DNA of 64,000 bases from an uncultured Alistipes sp. (lineage in GTDB: Bacteria; Bacteroidota; Bacteroidia; Bacteroidales; Rikenellaceae), in NCBI GenBank assembly GCA_910584485.1, contig CAJUAV010000011.1, positions 13,088 to 77,087 on the forward strand, in the 5' to 3' direction. Within the stretch, counting starts at the first letter, position 1, and the number at the start of each line of letters is the position of its first letter. The notes under the pieces are model-generated. The model worked only from the letters and a program-made list of their open reading frames with translations, did no database searches and was not told where the DNA came from. The position numbers and the translations under genes are program-made. Shown here in pieces: positions 25,637-33,751 of the stretch.

Positions 25637-26701
25637 ATGAAACACTCGATCCACACGCTGCTGGTCGCCGCGGCCCTCCTGCTGCTCGGCGGCTGCATGA
25701 AATGGGACTACGGCCAGACGGAGGAGGTCACCGCCACGGGCGCGGGGCTCTTCGTCCTGAACGAAGGCAATTTCCAGTACGGCAACGCCTCGCTCACCTA
25801 CTACGACCCCGAGACGAAGCAGGCCGAGAACGAGCTCTTCCGCCGCGCCAACGGCTTCCGCCTCGGCGACGTGGCCCAATCGATGACCGTCCGCGACGGC
25901 ATCGGCTGGATCGTGGTGAACAACTCGCACGTGATCTTCGCCATCGACCTCGTCACCTGCCGCGAGGTGGGCCGCATCACCGACCTCACCTCGCCGCGCT
26001 ACATCCACTTCCTCTCGGACGAAAAGGCCTACGTGACGCAGCTCTGGGACAACCGCATCTTCATCGTCGACCCGAAGCGGTTCGAAATCACGGGCTGCAT
26101 CGAGTGCCCGCGCATGACGATGGAGAGCGGATCGACCGAGCAGATGGTGCAATACGGCCGCTACCTCTTCGTCACCTGCTGGTCCTACCAAAACCGCATC
26201 CTGAAGATCGACACCGAAACGGACACCGTCGTGGACGAGCTGACGGTCGGCATCCAGCCCGCCTCGCTCGTGCTGGACTGCTACGGCAAGCTCTGGACCC
26301 TCACCGACGGCGGCTACGAAGGCTCGCCCTACGGCCGCGAGGCCCCCGCCCTCTGGCGCATCGATCCCGAGCGCTTCGCCGTCGAGCAGGAGTTCCGCTT
26401 CCGCCTCGGCGACACCCCCTCCGAATTGCAGCTCAACGGCGCCAAAGACCGCCTCTACTGGATCGACGACGACGTCTGGCAGATGGAGGTGACGGCCCGG
26501 CGCGCACCCGTGCAGCCGCTGCTCGCCTCCCGCGGCACAAAATACTACGGCCTCACGGTCGATCCCGTGCGCGGCGACCTCTACGTGGCCGACGCCATCG
26601 ATTACCAGCAGCAGGGCATCGTCTACCGCCATGCGGCCGACGGCGAGCTGCTCGACCAATTCTATGCGGGGGTCACCCCCGGCGCCTTTTGCTGGAAATA
26701 A
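25637..26701 (+). CDS. btuG: BtuG-like cobalamin-binding surface lipoprotein
   Basis: A 354-residue lipoprotein (LLLLGGCMKWD; Cys near residue 17) with a YncE/DUF5074-like beta-propeller. Propeller blades are seen as GLFVLNEGNFQYGNASL, MTVRDGIGWIVVNNSHVIFA, SDEKAYVTQLWDNRIFIVD, DGGYEGSPYGRE and YYGLTVDPVRGDLYVAD. In Bacteroides, BtuG is known to bind cobalamin very tightly on the cell surface and to cap BtuB. Position directly between a cobalamin riboswitch and btuB supports this assignment. An in-frame ATG two codons upstream (25631) is an alternative start. Confidence 0.88.
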   Translation: MKHSIHTLLVAAALLLLGGCMKWDYGQTEEVTATGAGLFVLNEGNFQYGNASLTYYDPETKQAENELFRRANGFRLGDVAQSMTVRDGIGWIVVNNSHVIFAIDLVTCREVGRITDLTSPRYIHFLSDEKAYVTQLWDNRIFIVDPKRFEITGCIECPRMTMESGSTEQMVQYGRYLFVTCWSYQNRILKIDTETDTVVDELTVGIQPASLVLDCYGKLWTLTDGGYEGSPYGREAPALWRIDPERFAVEQEFRFRLGDTPSELQLNGAKDRLYWIDDDVWQMEVTARRAPVQPLLASRGTKYYGLTVDPVRGDLYVADAIDYQQQGIVYRHAADGELLDQFYAGVTPGAFCWK

Positions 26702-26706
26702 GGACC

Positions 26707-28770
26707 ATGAAACGACTCTTCCCGCTCTTCGCCGCACTGCTCGCCCTCGGCCCCCTCGCCGCCCAAACGCCCCCCACGGAGGGGTGGACCCGACGCGTCC
26801 ACCCCATACCCGAAGTGACCGTCTACGGCCGCCGCCCCCTGAAGGAGATCGGCGTGCAGCAGACGCGCTTCGACTCGGTAGCCCTCAAGGAGAACATCGC
26901 CCTCTCGATGGCCGACGTGCTGACCTTCAACTCCTCGATCTTCGTCAAGAGCTACGGCCGCGCGACCCTCTCGACGGTCGCGTTCCGCGGCACCTCGCCC
27001 TCGCACACGCAGGTGACCTGGAACGGCATGCGCATCAACAACCCGATGCTCGGCATGACCGACTTTTCGATGATCCCCTCCTACTTCATCGACGACGCCT
27101 CGCTGCTGCACGGCACGTCGTCCGTGAACGAGACGGGCGGCGGACTGGGCGGCGCCGTGAAACTCGCCACGAAACCCGCCGCGGCCGAGGGGTTCGGTCT
27201 GCAATACGTGCAGGGCATCGGTTCGTTCCGCACCTTCGACGAGTTTCTGCGCCTCACCTACGGCAACGAGCGCTGGCAGCTCTCGACCCGCTTCGTCTGC
27301 TCCGCCTCGCCCAACGACTACAAATACCGCAACCGCGACAAGAAGGAGAACATCTACGACGACGACCGCAACATCATCGGCTCCTATCATCCGACGGAGC
27401 GCAACCGCAGCGGCTCCTTCAAAGACCTGCATCTGTTGCAGGAGGCCTACTACAACACGGGGCGCGGCGACCGCTTCGGCGTCAACGCATGGTACCTCCG
27501 CTCGAACCGCGAGCTGCCGATGCTGACGACCGACTACGCCTCCGACCTCGCATTCGAAAACCGCCAGCGCGAAGAGACCCTGCGCAGCATCCTCATGTGG
27601 GATCACCTGCGCAGCGACTGGAAGCTGGGAGCCAGCGCAGGTTATATCCACACCTGGACGGCCTACGACTACCGCCGCGACGTGGGCAACGGCACGATGG
27701 CCTCGATGACCCGTTCGCGCAGTCGGATCAACACCTTCTACGGCCGGCTCGAGGGCGAATACGCCCCCTCGCGCCGCTGGCTCCTCACCGCCTCGCTCTC
27801 GGCGCACCAGCATTTCGTGAAGAGCGCCGACAAGAACATCATCGCGCAGAACGGCGACAAGGCGGTGGTGGGCTATGACAAGGGGCGCATCGAGCTCTCG
27901 GGGTCGCTCTCGGCCAAGTGGCGCCCGACCGACCGTTTCGGCGCCTCGGCGGTGCTGCGCCAGGAGCTCTACGGCACCTCCCGCACCCCGCTGATCCCCG
28001 CCCTCTTCCTCGACGGCGTCCTCTCGAAACGAGGCAACGTCGTGGCGAAGGCCTCCGTGTCGCGCAATTTCCGCTTCCCGACCCTCAACGACCTCTATTT
28101 CCTGCCGGGCGGCAACCCCGAGCTGCGCAAGGAGCGCGGATACACCTACGACGCAGGGATCTCGTTCGCCACGGGCAAGGCCGACCGCTACCGGTTAAGC
28201 GGATCGGTCACGTGGTTCGATTCGCACGTCGACGACTGGATCATCTGGCTGCCCACCACCAAGGGATTCTTCTCGCCGCGCAACCTCAAGCAGGTGCACG
28301 CCTACGGCATCGAGGTGCAGGCGAACCTCTCGGCAGCCCTCGCGCGCGACTGGAAGATCGACCTCGACGGCACCTGGTCGTGGACCCCCTCGATCAACGA
28401 GGGCGAGCCGATCTCCTCCGCCGACCGATCGGTCGGCAAGCAGCTGCCCTACGTGCCCGAACACGCGGCGACCCTCTCGGGCCGCCTCGCCTGGCGCAGC
28501 TGGACGCTGCACTACAAATGGTGCTGCTACGGCGAGCGCTTCACGATGTCGAGCAACGACCGCACCCTGACGGGCCGCCTGCCCGCTTACTACATGAACA
28601 ACCTCTCGCTCGAAAAGAGCCTTTCGCTGCGCCGCGTCGACCTCTCGGTCAAGGGGACGGTGAACAACCTCTTCGACGAGGAGTATCTATCGGTCCTCTC
28701 GCGGCCCATGCCCGGCATCCACTTCGAAATCTTCATCGGCATCACCCCCAAATGGGGCAAAAAGAGATAA
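26707..28770 (+). CDS. btuB: TonB-dependent cobalamin receptor BtuB
   Basis: A 687-residue outer-membrane receptor. After a signal peptide (1-20, ending PLAAQ) come a TonB-box-like region (IPEVTVYGRRPLKEIG), a plug domain (SMADVLTFNSSIFVKSYG, TVAFRGTSPSHTQVTWNG, SSVNETGGGLGGAVKL) and a 22-strand-type barrel ending in an aromatic-rich strand (FEIFIGITPKWG). There is no N-terminal CarboxypepD domain, unlike SusC. Cobalamin specificity is inferred from btuG upstream and btuF-btuC-btuD downstream. Five bases separate it from btuG. Confidence 0.9.
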   Translation: MKRLFPLFAALLALGPLAAQTPPTEGWTRRVHPIPEVTVYGRRPLKEIGVQQTRFDSVALKENIALSMADVLTFNSSIFVKSYGRATLSTVAFRGTSPSHTQVTWNGMRINNPMLGMTDFSMIPSYFIDDASLLHGTSSVNETGGGLGGAVKLATKPAAAEGFGLQYVQGIGSFRTFDEFLRLTYGNERWQLSTRFVCSASPNDYKYRNRDKKENIYDDDRNIIGSYHPTERNRSGSFKDLHLLQEAYYNTGRGDRFGVNAWYLRSNRELPMLTTDYASDLAFENRQREETLRSILMWDHLRSDWKLGASAGYIHTWTAYDYRRDVGNGTMASMTRSRSRINTFYGRLEGEYAPSRRWLLTASLSAHQHFVKSADKNIIAQNGDKAVVGYDKGRIELSGSLSAKWRPTDRFGASAVLRQELYGTSRTPLIPALFLDGVLSKRGNVVAKASVSRNFRFPTLNDLYFLPGGNPELRKERGYTYDAGISFATGKADRYRLSGSVTWFDSHVDDWIIWLPTTKGFFSPRNLKQVHAYGIEVQANLSAALARDWKIDLDGTWSWTPSINEGEPISSADRSVGKQLPYVPEHAATLSGRLAWRSWTLHYKWCCYGERFTMSSNDRTLTGRLPAYYMNNLSLEKSLSLRRVDLSVKGTVNNLFDEEYLSVLSRPMPGIHFEIFIGITPKWGKKR

Positions 28771-28771
28771 C

Positions 28772-29905
28772 ATGAACCTTCGCACGCGCTGCGCGGCGCT
28801 GCTCGCCGCCCTGCTTCTCACCGCCGCCTGCGGTCGCCGCGCGGCGACCCCCGACGCCTTCGACACCGTACTCTACGCGCCGCGCTACGCCGCGGGCTTC
28901 GAACTGCTGGGGGCCGACGGGGCCGCGAGCACGCTGCTGAAGGTGCGCGATCCCTGGCAGGGAGCCGAAGGGGTCGAAACGCGGCTCTTCATCGCCCGCA
29001 ACGGCGAAAAGGCCCCCGAGGGCTTCGAGGGGCAGGTGCTCGAAGGCGACGCCCGCCGCGTGGTCTGCATGTCCTCGTCGCACGTGGCGCTGCTCGATGC
29101 CGCGGGGGCGGTCGAAACCGTCGTCGGCGTCTCGGGGCTCGATTTCCTGTCGAACGCGCACGTCGCGGCCCACCGTGAGCGGATCGGCGACGTGGGATAC
29201 GGAGGCAACCTCAACTACGAGCTGCTCGTGGCCCTCGCCCCCGATCTGGTGCTGCTCTACGGCGTGAACGGGGCGAGCACGCTCGAGCCGAAGCTGCGCG
29301 AGCTGGGCATCCCCTACCTCTACATCGGCGACTACCTCGAGGAGGATCCCCTCGGCAAGGCGGAGTGGATGATCGCCGTCGGCGAGGCAGTCGGTCGGCG
29401 CGCCGCGGCCGAAGCGGCCTTCGCGCCGATCCCCGCACGCTACGATGCCCTGAAGGCACGGGTCGCCGAGGCGCTCGACGCCCCTTCGGTCATGCTCAAC
29501 ATCCCCTACGGCGATGCGTGGTTCATGCCGCCCGTGCGCAGCTACATCGCCCGTCTGATCGCCGATGCGGGGGGCGACTACATCTGCAAGAGCAACGAAG
29601 GCGGCTCCTCGCTGCCGATCGACCTCGAAGAGGCGGCACGACTCGTCCTGGAGGCCGATCTGTGGCTCAACGTGCAGGCTGCTTCGCTCGACGAGCTGCG
29701 CAGCCGCTTCCCGAAATTCGCCGACGCACGGTGCGTGCGCAACGGATACGTCTGGAACTGCGACCTGCGCGCCAACGCCGCGGGCGGCAACGATTTCTGG
29801 GAATCGGGCGTCGTCCGCCCCGACCTCGTGCTGCGCGACCTGGTGCGCATCTTCCACCCCGAACTCGTCGACGAACCCTTCGTCTATTACCGTAAACTCG
29901 AATGA
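28772..29905 (+). CDS. btuF: Cobalamin ABC transporter substrate-binding lipoprotein
   Basis: A 377-residue periplasmic binding protein of the BtuF/FecB class-III fold, anchored as a lipoprotein (LLLTAACGRR). Recognisable features are RRVVCMSSSHVALLDAAGAV near the start of lobe 1, LVALAPDLVLLYG, the long linking helix after LGKAEWMIAVGEAVG, and VMLNIPYGDAWFMP in lobe 2. It hands cobalamin to BtuCD at the inner membrane. The stop overlaps the btuC start (ATGA), so the two are translationally coupled. Confidence 0.88.
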   Translation: MNLRTRCAALLAALLLTAACGRRAATPDAFDTVLYAPRYAAGFELLGADGAASTLLKVRDPWQGAEGVETRLFIARNGEKAPEGFEGQVLEGDARRVVCMSSSHVALLDAAGAVETVVGVSGLDFLSNAHVAAHRERIGDVGYGGNLNYELLVALAPDLVLLYGVNGASTLEPKLRELGIPYLYIGDYLEEDPLGKAEWMIAVGEAVGRRAAAEAAFAPIPARYDALKARVAEALDAPSVMLNIPYGDAWFMPPVRSYIARLIADAGGDYICKSNEGGSSLPIDLEEAARLVLEADLWLNVQAASLDELRSRFPKFADARCVRNGYVWNCDLRANAAGGNDFWESGVVRPDLVLRDLVRIFHPELVDEPFVYYRKLE

Positions 29906-30906
29906 AACGCCGTCCCGCCCTGCTCTTCGCGCTGCTGTCGCTGGCCGCCGCCGCACTCTTCGCCGTCGATCTGACGACGGGCGCCGTGTCGATCCCCTTA
30001 AGCGACGTATGGGCCGCCCTCACGGGCGGCGAGGTCCCGGCCGCCACGGCGAAGATCGTCCGCTCGATCCGCCTCCTGAAGGCGGTCGTGGCCGTAGCCG
30101 CGGGGGCGGCGCTGGCCGTCAGCGGATTGCAGATGCAGACGCTCTTCCGCAACCCCCTGGCGGGCCCCTATGTGCTGGGCATCAGCTCGGGCGCTTCGCT
30201 CGGCGTGGCGCTCTTCCTGCTCGGGGCCCCCGTGCTGGGGCTGACGGGCGGCGGCGCGGCAGCCTCGCTCGGAGTGGCGGGAGCCGCCTGGATCGGTTCG
30301 GCGATCGTGCTGGCCGTCATCGCCGCCGTCGGCCGACGAATCAAGGAGATCATGGTCATGCTCATTCTGGGCATGATGTTTTCGTCGGGCGTCGGCGCCG
30401 TGGTGCAGATGCTGCAATACCTCAGCCACGAAGATGCCCTGAAAAGTTTCGTCATCTGGACGATGGGGTCGCTCGGCGAGGTCACGGCCGCACAGCTCGC
30501 CCTGCTGCTGCCCGCCGTCGTGCTGGGGCTGGCGCTCTCGGTGGCGGCCATCAAGCCGCTCAACCTGCTGCTGCTGGGAGAGCACTACGCCCGCACGATG
30601 GGGCTCGACATCCGCCGCTCGCGGCAGCTGCTCTTCCTCTCGACGACGCTGCTCGCGGGGACCGTCACCGCCTTCTGCGGCCCGATCGGATTCGTGGGGC
30701 TCGCCGTGCCGCACGTCGCGCGGATGCTCTTCCGCGAGGCCGACCACCGCATCCTGTTGCCCGCGGCGGCCCTGACGGGCATCGTCGTGCTGCTCGTCTG
30801 CGACATCGTATCGAAACAACTGACGCTGCCCGTCAACACGATCACCGCCCTGCTGGGCATTCCGATCGTGATCTGGGTCGTCGTCCGCAACCAAACCGCC
30901 GCCTGA
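29902..30906 (+). CDS. btuC: Cobalamin ABC transporter permease
   Basis: A 334-residue inner-membrane permease of the FecCD/BtuC family with about ten membrane helices. Family motifs are GAALAVSGLQMQTLFRNPLA (the conserved GxxxQxxxxNPLA segment), YVLGISSGASLG and, near the C-terminus, GPIGFVGLAVPHVARML, which forms the coupling-helix region contacting the ATPase. Overlaps btuF by four bases and is followed one base later by btuD. Confidence 0.92.
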   Translation: MKRRPALLFALLSLAAAALFAVDLTTGAVSIPLSDVWAALTGGEVPAATAKIVRSIRLLKAVVAVAAGAALAVSGLQMQTLFRNPLAGPYVLGISSGASLGVALFLLGAPVLGLTGGGAAASLGVAGAAWIGSAIVLAVIAAVGRRIKEIMVMLILGMMFSSGVGAVVQMLQYLSHEDALKSFVIWTMGSLGEVTAAQLALLLPAVVLGLALSVAAIKPLNLLLLGEHYARTMGLDIRRSRQLLFLSTTLLAGTVTAFCGPIGFVGLAVPHVARMLFREADHRILLPAAALTGIVVLLVCDIVSKQLTLPVNTITALLGIPIVIWVVVRNQTAA

Positions 30907-30907
30907 C

Positions 30908-31675
30908 ATGATCCGCATCGAAAACCTCACCCTGGGCTACGGCGACCGCACGCTGCTCGAACGCGTGTCGGCCCACCTGCCCGCAGGGACGCTCACCCCC
31001 CTCATCGGCCGCAACGGCACGGGCAAATCGACCCTGCTGCGCGCCCTCGCGGGGCTCGGCGAACGCCGCGGCGGCCGCATACGGCTCGACGGCAAGGAGC
31101 TCGACAAGCTCGATCCGCAACGGCTGGCCTGTACCGCCGCCTTCGTCACCACCGAGCGGGTGCGCATCGCCCACCTGCGCTGCCGCGACGTCGTAGCGCT
31201 CGGACGCGCCCCCTACACCGACTGGATCGGCCGCCTCGGGGCGGAGGATGCCGCCGCCGTCGCCCGTGCGCTCGCGGCGGTCGGAATGGCCGACTACGCC
31301 GACCGCACGATGGACCGTATGTCGGACGGCGAGTGCCAGCGGGTGATGATCGCCCGCGCGCTGGCGCAGCAGACCCCCGTCATCCTGCTCGACGAACCCA
31401 CCTCGTTCCTCGACCTGCCGAACCGCTGCGAACTCTGTGCGCTGCTCGCGCGGCTGGCCCGCGAGGAGGGCAAGTGCATCCTCTTTTCGACGCACGAACT
31501 CGATATCGCCCTGTCGCTCGCCGACCGCGTCGCCCTGATCGATCCGCCCGCGCTGCACTGCCTGCCCGCCGCCGAGATGATCCGCAGCGGGCACATCGAA
31601 CGGCTCTTCGGCAGCGATGTCGTACGGTACGACGCCGCGACGGGAAACATCCGCATCGGGCCGAAGCGGGGGTAA
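30908..31675 (+). CDS. btuD: Cobalamin ABC transporter ATP-binding protein
   Basis: A 255-residue ATPase partner of BtuC. Walker A GRNGTGKST near residue 35, Q-loop region TAAFVTTERVRI, signature MSDGECQRVMIARAL and Walker B VILLDEPTSFLD, with switch His in FSTHELD. The signature reads SDGEC where LSGGQ is usual, a deviation that also occurs in active FecE/BtuD-type ATPases. Last gene of the btuG-btuB-btuF-btuC-btuD operon. No simple terminator is visible before the repeat island downstream. Confidence 0.9.
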   Translation: MIRIENLTLGYGDRTLLERVSAHLPAGTLTPLIGRNGTGKSTLLRALAGLGERRGGRIRLDGKELDKLDPQRLACTAAFVTTERVRIAHLRCRDVVALGRAPYTDWIGRLGAEDAAAVARALAAVGMADYADRTMDRMSDGECQRVMIARALAQQTPVILLDEPTSFLDLPNRCELCALLARLAREEGKCILFSTHELDIALSLADRVALIDPPALHCLPAAEMIRSGHIERLFGSDVVRYDAATGNIRIGPKRG

Positions 31676-31709
31676 GCGCCCGAAGCGGCGATCGGGGTTG
31701 CGGAGGCCA

Positions 31710-32280
31710 CGCGGGCGGCAGCTTGCGAAGCGCACGCAACAAGCTTTACGCGAGCAGCGGGCCTTCGCAGGGCAATGCTGCGGCCGCCGACGGCTGCGAG
31801 GTCGAAACCGTTCGGCAGCGGATTGCGGCCCGCCGAATCCTCGCAGGATCGATATGCGCTGTCATCGGCCCGCAGCCGAGCGGAGAGACCTGCCACGAGC
31901 CGTTCGGCGAGTTGCAGCCCTCCGCCAGGGGGCGGCTGCGGGCTGCCTTTGCTGCGCAAGGACCAAGCGGTCTTGTCGAAACCACCGCGTTCAAGCGCGA
32001 ACCCGTCCGGGCCTCCGCTGCGGAAGGCTTCACGCCGCGTTTGCGTGCGATGCGTGTTCGGGCCGCAGCTTGCGAAGCACGCGTAACGAGCCTTGCGCGA
32101 GTTGCGGGCCTTCGCCGCCGAAAGCTGCGGCCCGCCGATCCCTTACGGGATCGCAACCGTTCGGCAATCGTTTCTCGGGCAAAAGCCTGCGGAGCGCGCG
32201 CATGATGCGGACGCGAAATGCGGGCCTTAAGCGCGCAGGAGGCTTCGGCCCGCCGCGCTAAAGCGCGATTCTGCACGCAC
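31710..32280 (+). repeat. Palindromic-module island D (five modules)
   Basis: Convergent btuD/kdgK gap. Five family modules follow each other: a GCAGCTTGCGAAG leader with GGGCCTTCGC block; a CCCGCAGCCGAGCGGAG leader with CCCTCCGCC block; a GGGCCTCCGCTGCGG block; a second GCAGCTTGCGAAG module with hairpin GATCCC/GGGATC (32137-32152); and an AGCCTGCGGAG module with hairpin GCGC/GCGC (32256-32267). The AT-rich end, 75-nt stem-loop and three-way junction of copies A-C are missing. No ORF here resembles a known protein. Confidence 0.8.
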
Positions 32281-32302
32281 GTTCACCTCCGAAGAAACGA
32301 AA

Positions 32303-32338
32303 AAAGATCGCAAACCGACGTTTCGGCTTGCGATCTTT
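32303..32338 (-). terminator. Bidirectional terminator after kdgK
   Basis: AAAGATCGCAA pairs with TTGCGATCTTT, with CCG/CGG inside. The A- and T-runs at the stem ends allow use from both sides, though it lies 18 bp after the kdgK stop and so mainly serves that gene. Confidence 0.85.
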
Positions 32339-32355
32339 CGTTCGAACTGCGGCCC

Positions 32356-33390
32356 TTATCGGGCGATGCGGCCGTTGGTGGCACCGTCGGCCGCCGCGAT
32401 GATCTCCTCGATCGGGAACTGCGCGTAATCGCCCGGCACCGTATTCTTGAGCGCGCAGGCCGCAGCGCCCAGCTCCAGCGAGCGTTGCAGCTCCAACCCG
32501 TGTACCAGGCCGTAGATGATGCCGCTGTTGTAGGCATCGCCCACGCCCACGCAGTCCACCACCCCGTCGATGTCGTAGATGCGCGCCTCGTGCATCGTTC
32601 CCCGATGCCAGAGCGTACCTCCGAGCAGGTGGTGCTGCGCATTGAGCACGTTGCGCAGCGCGAAGACGATCGTATGGCATTTCGGCAGCAGCCGCGCCAC
32701 CTCCTCGGCGGCCTGCGCATACCCCTCCATCGGCATCGCGTAGTGCGTGTCGCACGCTTTGAAGGCGGGCATCGAGACCCCGAGGGCCTGCAAATACTCC
32801 AGCTCGGTGCCGAAGACGATGTCGCACGCCTCCATGAGCGGCGGCAGCACCTCGCGGGCCGTCTTGCCGTATTTCCAGAGGTTGCGGCGGTAGTTGATGT
32901 CGCACGAAATGACCAGCCCGCGGCGGCGGGCGGCGGCGATCGCCTCGGCGCAGACCTCGGCCGTTCCCGCACTGACGGCGGCCGAAATGCCCGACCAGTG
33001 GAACCACCCCGCATCGGCGAAGACGGCATCCCAGTCGATGTCGCCCGGGACCAGCGCGTCGAACGACGAGTCGCCGCGGTCGTAGACGACCTGCGACGAA
33101 CGCATCGCCACGGCCTCCTCCATGTAGTAGAGCCCCATGCGGCCCGTTTTGCGCACCAGGTGATCGGTCCGCACGCCGTAGCGATGCAGATCGGCCACGG
33201 CCGCATCGGCGATCTTGTTGGCGGGCAGGCAGGTGACGAACTCGCTGTCGAGCCCGTAGTTGGCGAGCGACACGGCCACGTTGGCCTCGCTGCCGCCGAA
33301 GCCCGCCTCGAAACGGCTCGTCTGGTTGAATCGGGCGAACGACGGCGGCGTCAGCCGCAGCATCAGCTCGCCGAAAGTCACGATCTTCAT
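32356..33390 (-). CDS. kdgK: Sugar kinase, likely 2-dehydro-3-deoxygluconokinase
   Basis: A 344-residue PfkB-family kinase. The N-terminus ITFGELMLRL-type (here IVTFGELMLRLTPP) with GGSEANVAVSLANYG matches KDG kinases that phosphorylate 2-keto-3-deoxygluconate. The C-terminal signature reads DCVGVGDAYNSG, with Val where most PfkB proteins have Ala; the catalytic Asp is kept. No KDPG aldolase or uronate genes are next to it. It starts 31 bp after the HMA protein gene and may be read through from that operon. Confidence 0.8.
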   Translation of the reverse strand: MKIVTFGELMLRLTPPSFARFNQTSRFEAGFGGSEANVAVSLANYGLDSEFVTCLPANKIADAAVADLHRYGVRTDHLVRKTGRMGLYYMEEAVAMRSSQVVYDRGDSSFDALVPGDIDWDAVFADAGWFHWSGISAAVSAGTAEVCAEAIAAARRRGLVISCDINYRRNLWKYGKTAREVLPPLMEACDIVFGTELEYLQALGVSMPAFKACDTHYAMPMEGYAQAAEEVARLLPKCHTIVFALRNVLNAQHHLLGGTLWHRGTMHEARIYDIDGVVDCVGVGDAYNSGIIYGLVHGLELQRSLELGAAACALKNTVPGDYAQFPIEEIIAAADGATNGRIAR

Positions 33391-33421
33391 CTTGCGTCGG
33401 GTTAGAGAGGAAGCGGGAGCG

Positions 33422-33727
33422 TTATTTCTTAACCGAGGCCTTGACCTTCAGCTTCTTGAAGCCGTTCAGGATCGTCGCGTCGTTGTTCTTCGAGGCGTCG
33501 TAAACGACCGTTACCTCGCCGCTCTTCAGATCGATCTTCACATCCTCGATCCCCTTGCCTAGCGTCGGCACGTTCGTCTCGACCTTCTTCGCGCAGTTCG
33601 GGCAGTCGAGGTCCGTCTGGAAAACGGTCGTCGTCAGCTGTTTTGCGCCTCGTTTGTTCTGTTTCTGCGCCATGCAGACGCCGGCACCCAGCAGCAGGCA
33701 CAGGCAGATCATCATCATCTTTTTCAT
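33422..33727 (-). CDS. Periplasmic heavy-metal-associated (HMA) domain protein
   Basis: A 101-residue protein with a signal peptide (1-21, ending VCMAQ) and a single ferredoxin-like HMA domain. The metal site is DCPNC (Cys42 and Cys45), followed by the typical helix KKVETNVPTL and the strand KSGEVTVVYD. In other HMA proteins such a CxxC binds Cu(I) or similar soft metals. It lies 24 bp after a TonB-dependent receptor, so the pair likely handles a metal at the envelope. Which metal is not shown by the sequence. Confidence 0.85.
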   Translation of the reverse strand: MKKMMMICLCLLLGAGVCMAQKQNKRGAKQLTTTVFQTDLDCPNCAKKVETNVPTLGKGIEDVKIDLKSGEVTVVYDASKNNDATILNGFKKLKVKASVKK

Positions 33728-33751
33728 GGTTCTGTTCGTTTTAAAGGTTTA

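Noticed and set aside
32356..33390. kdgK as a degenerate kinase
   Set aside because: Only the Ala of the GAGD loop is changed (to Val); the catalytic Asp and all other motifs are intact, so it is probably active.
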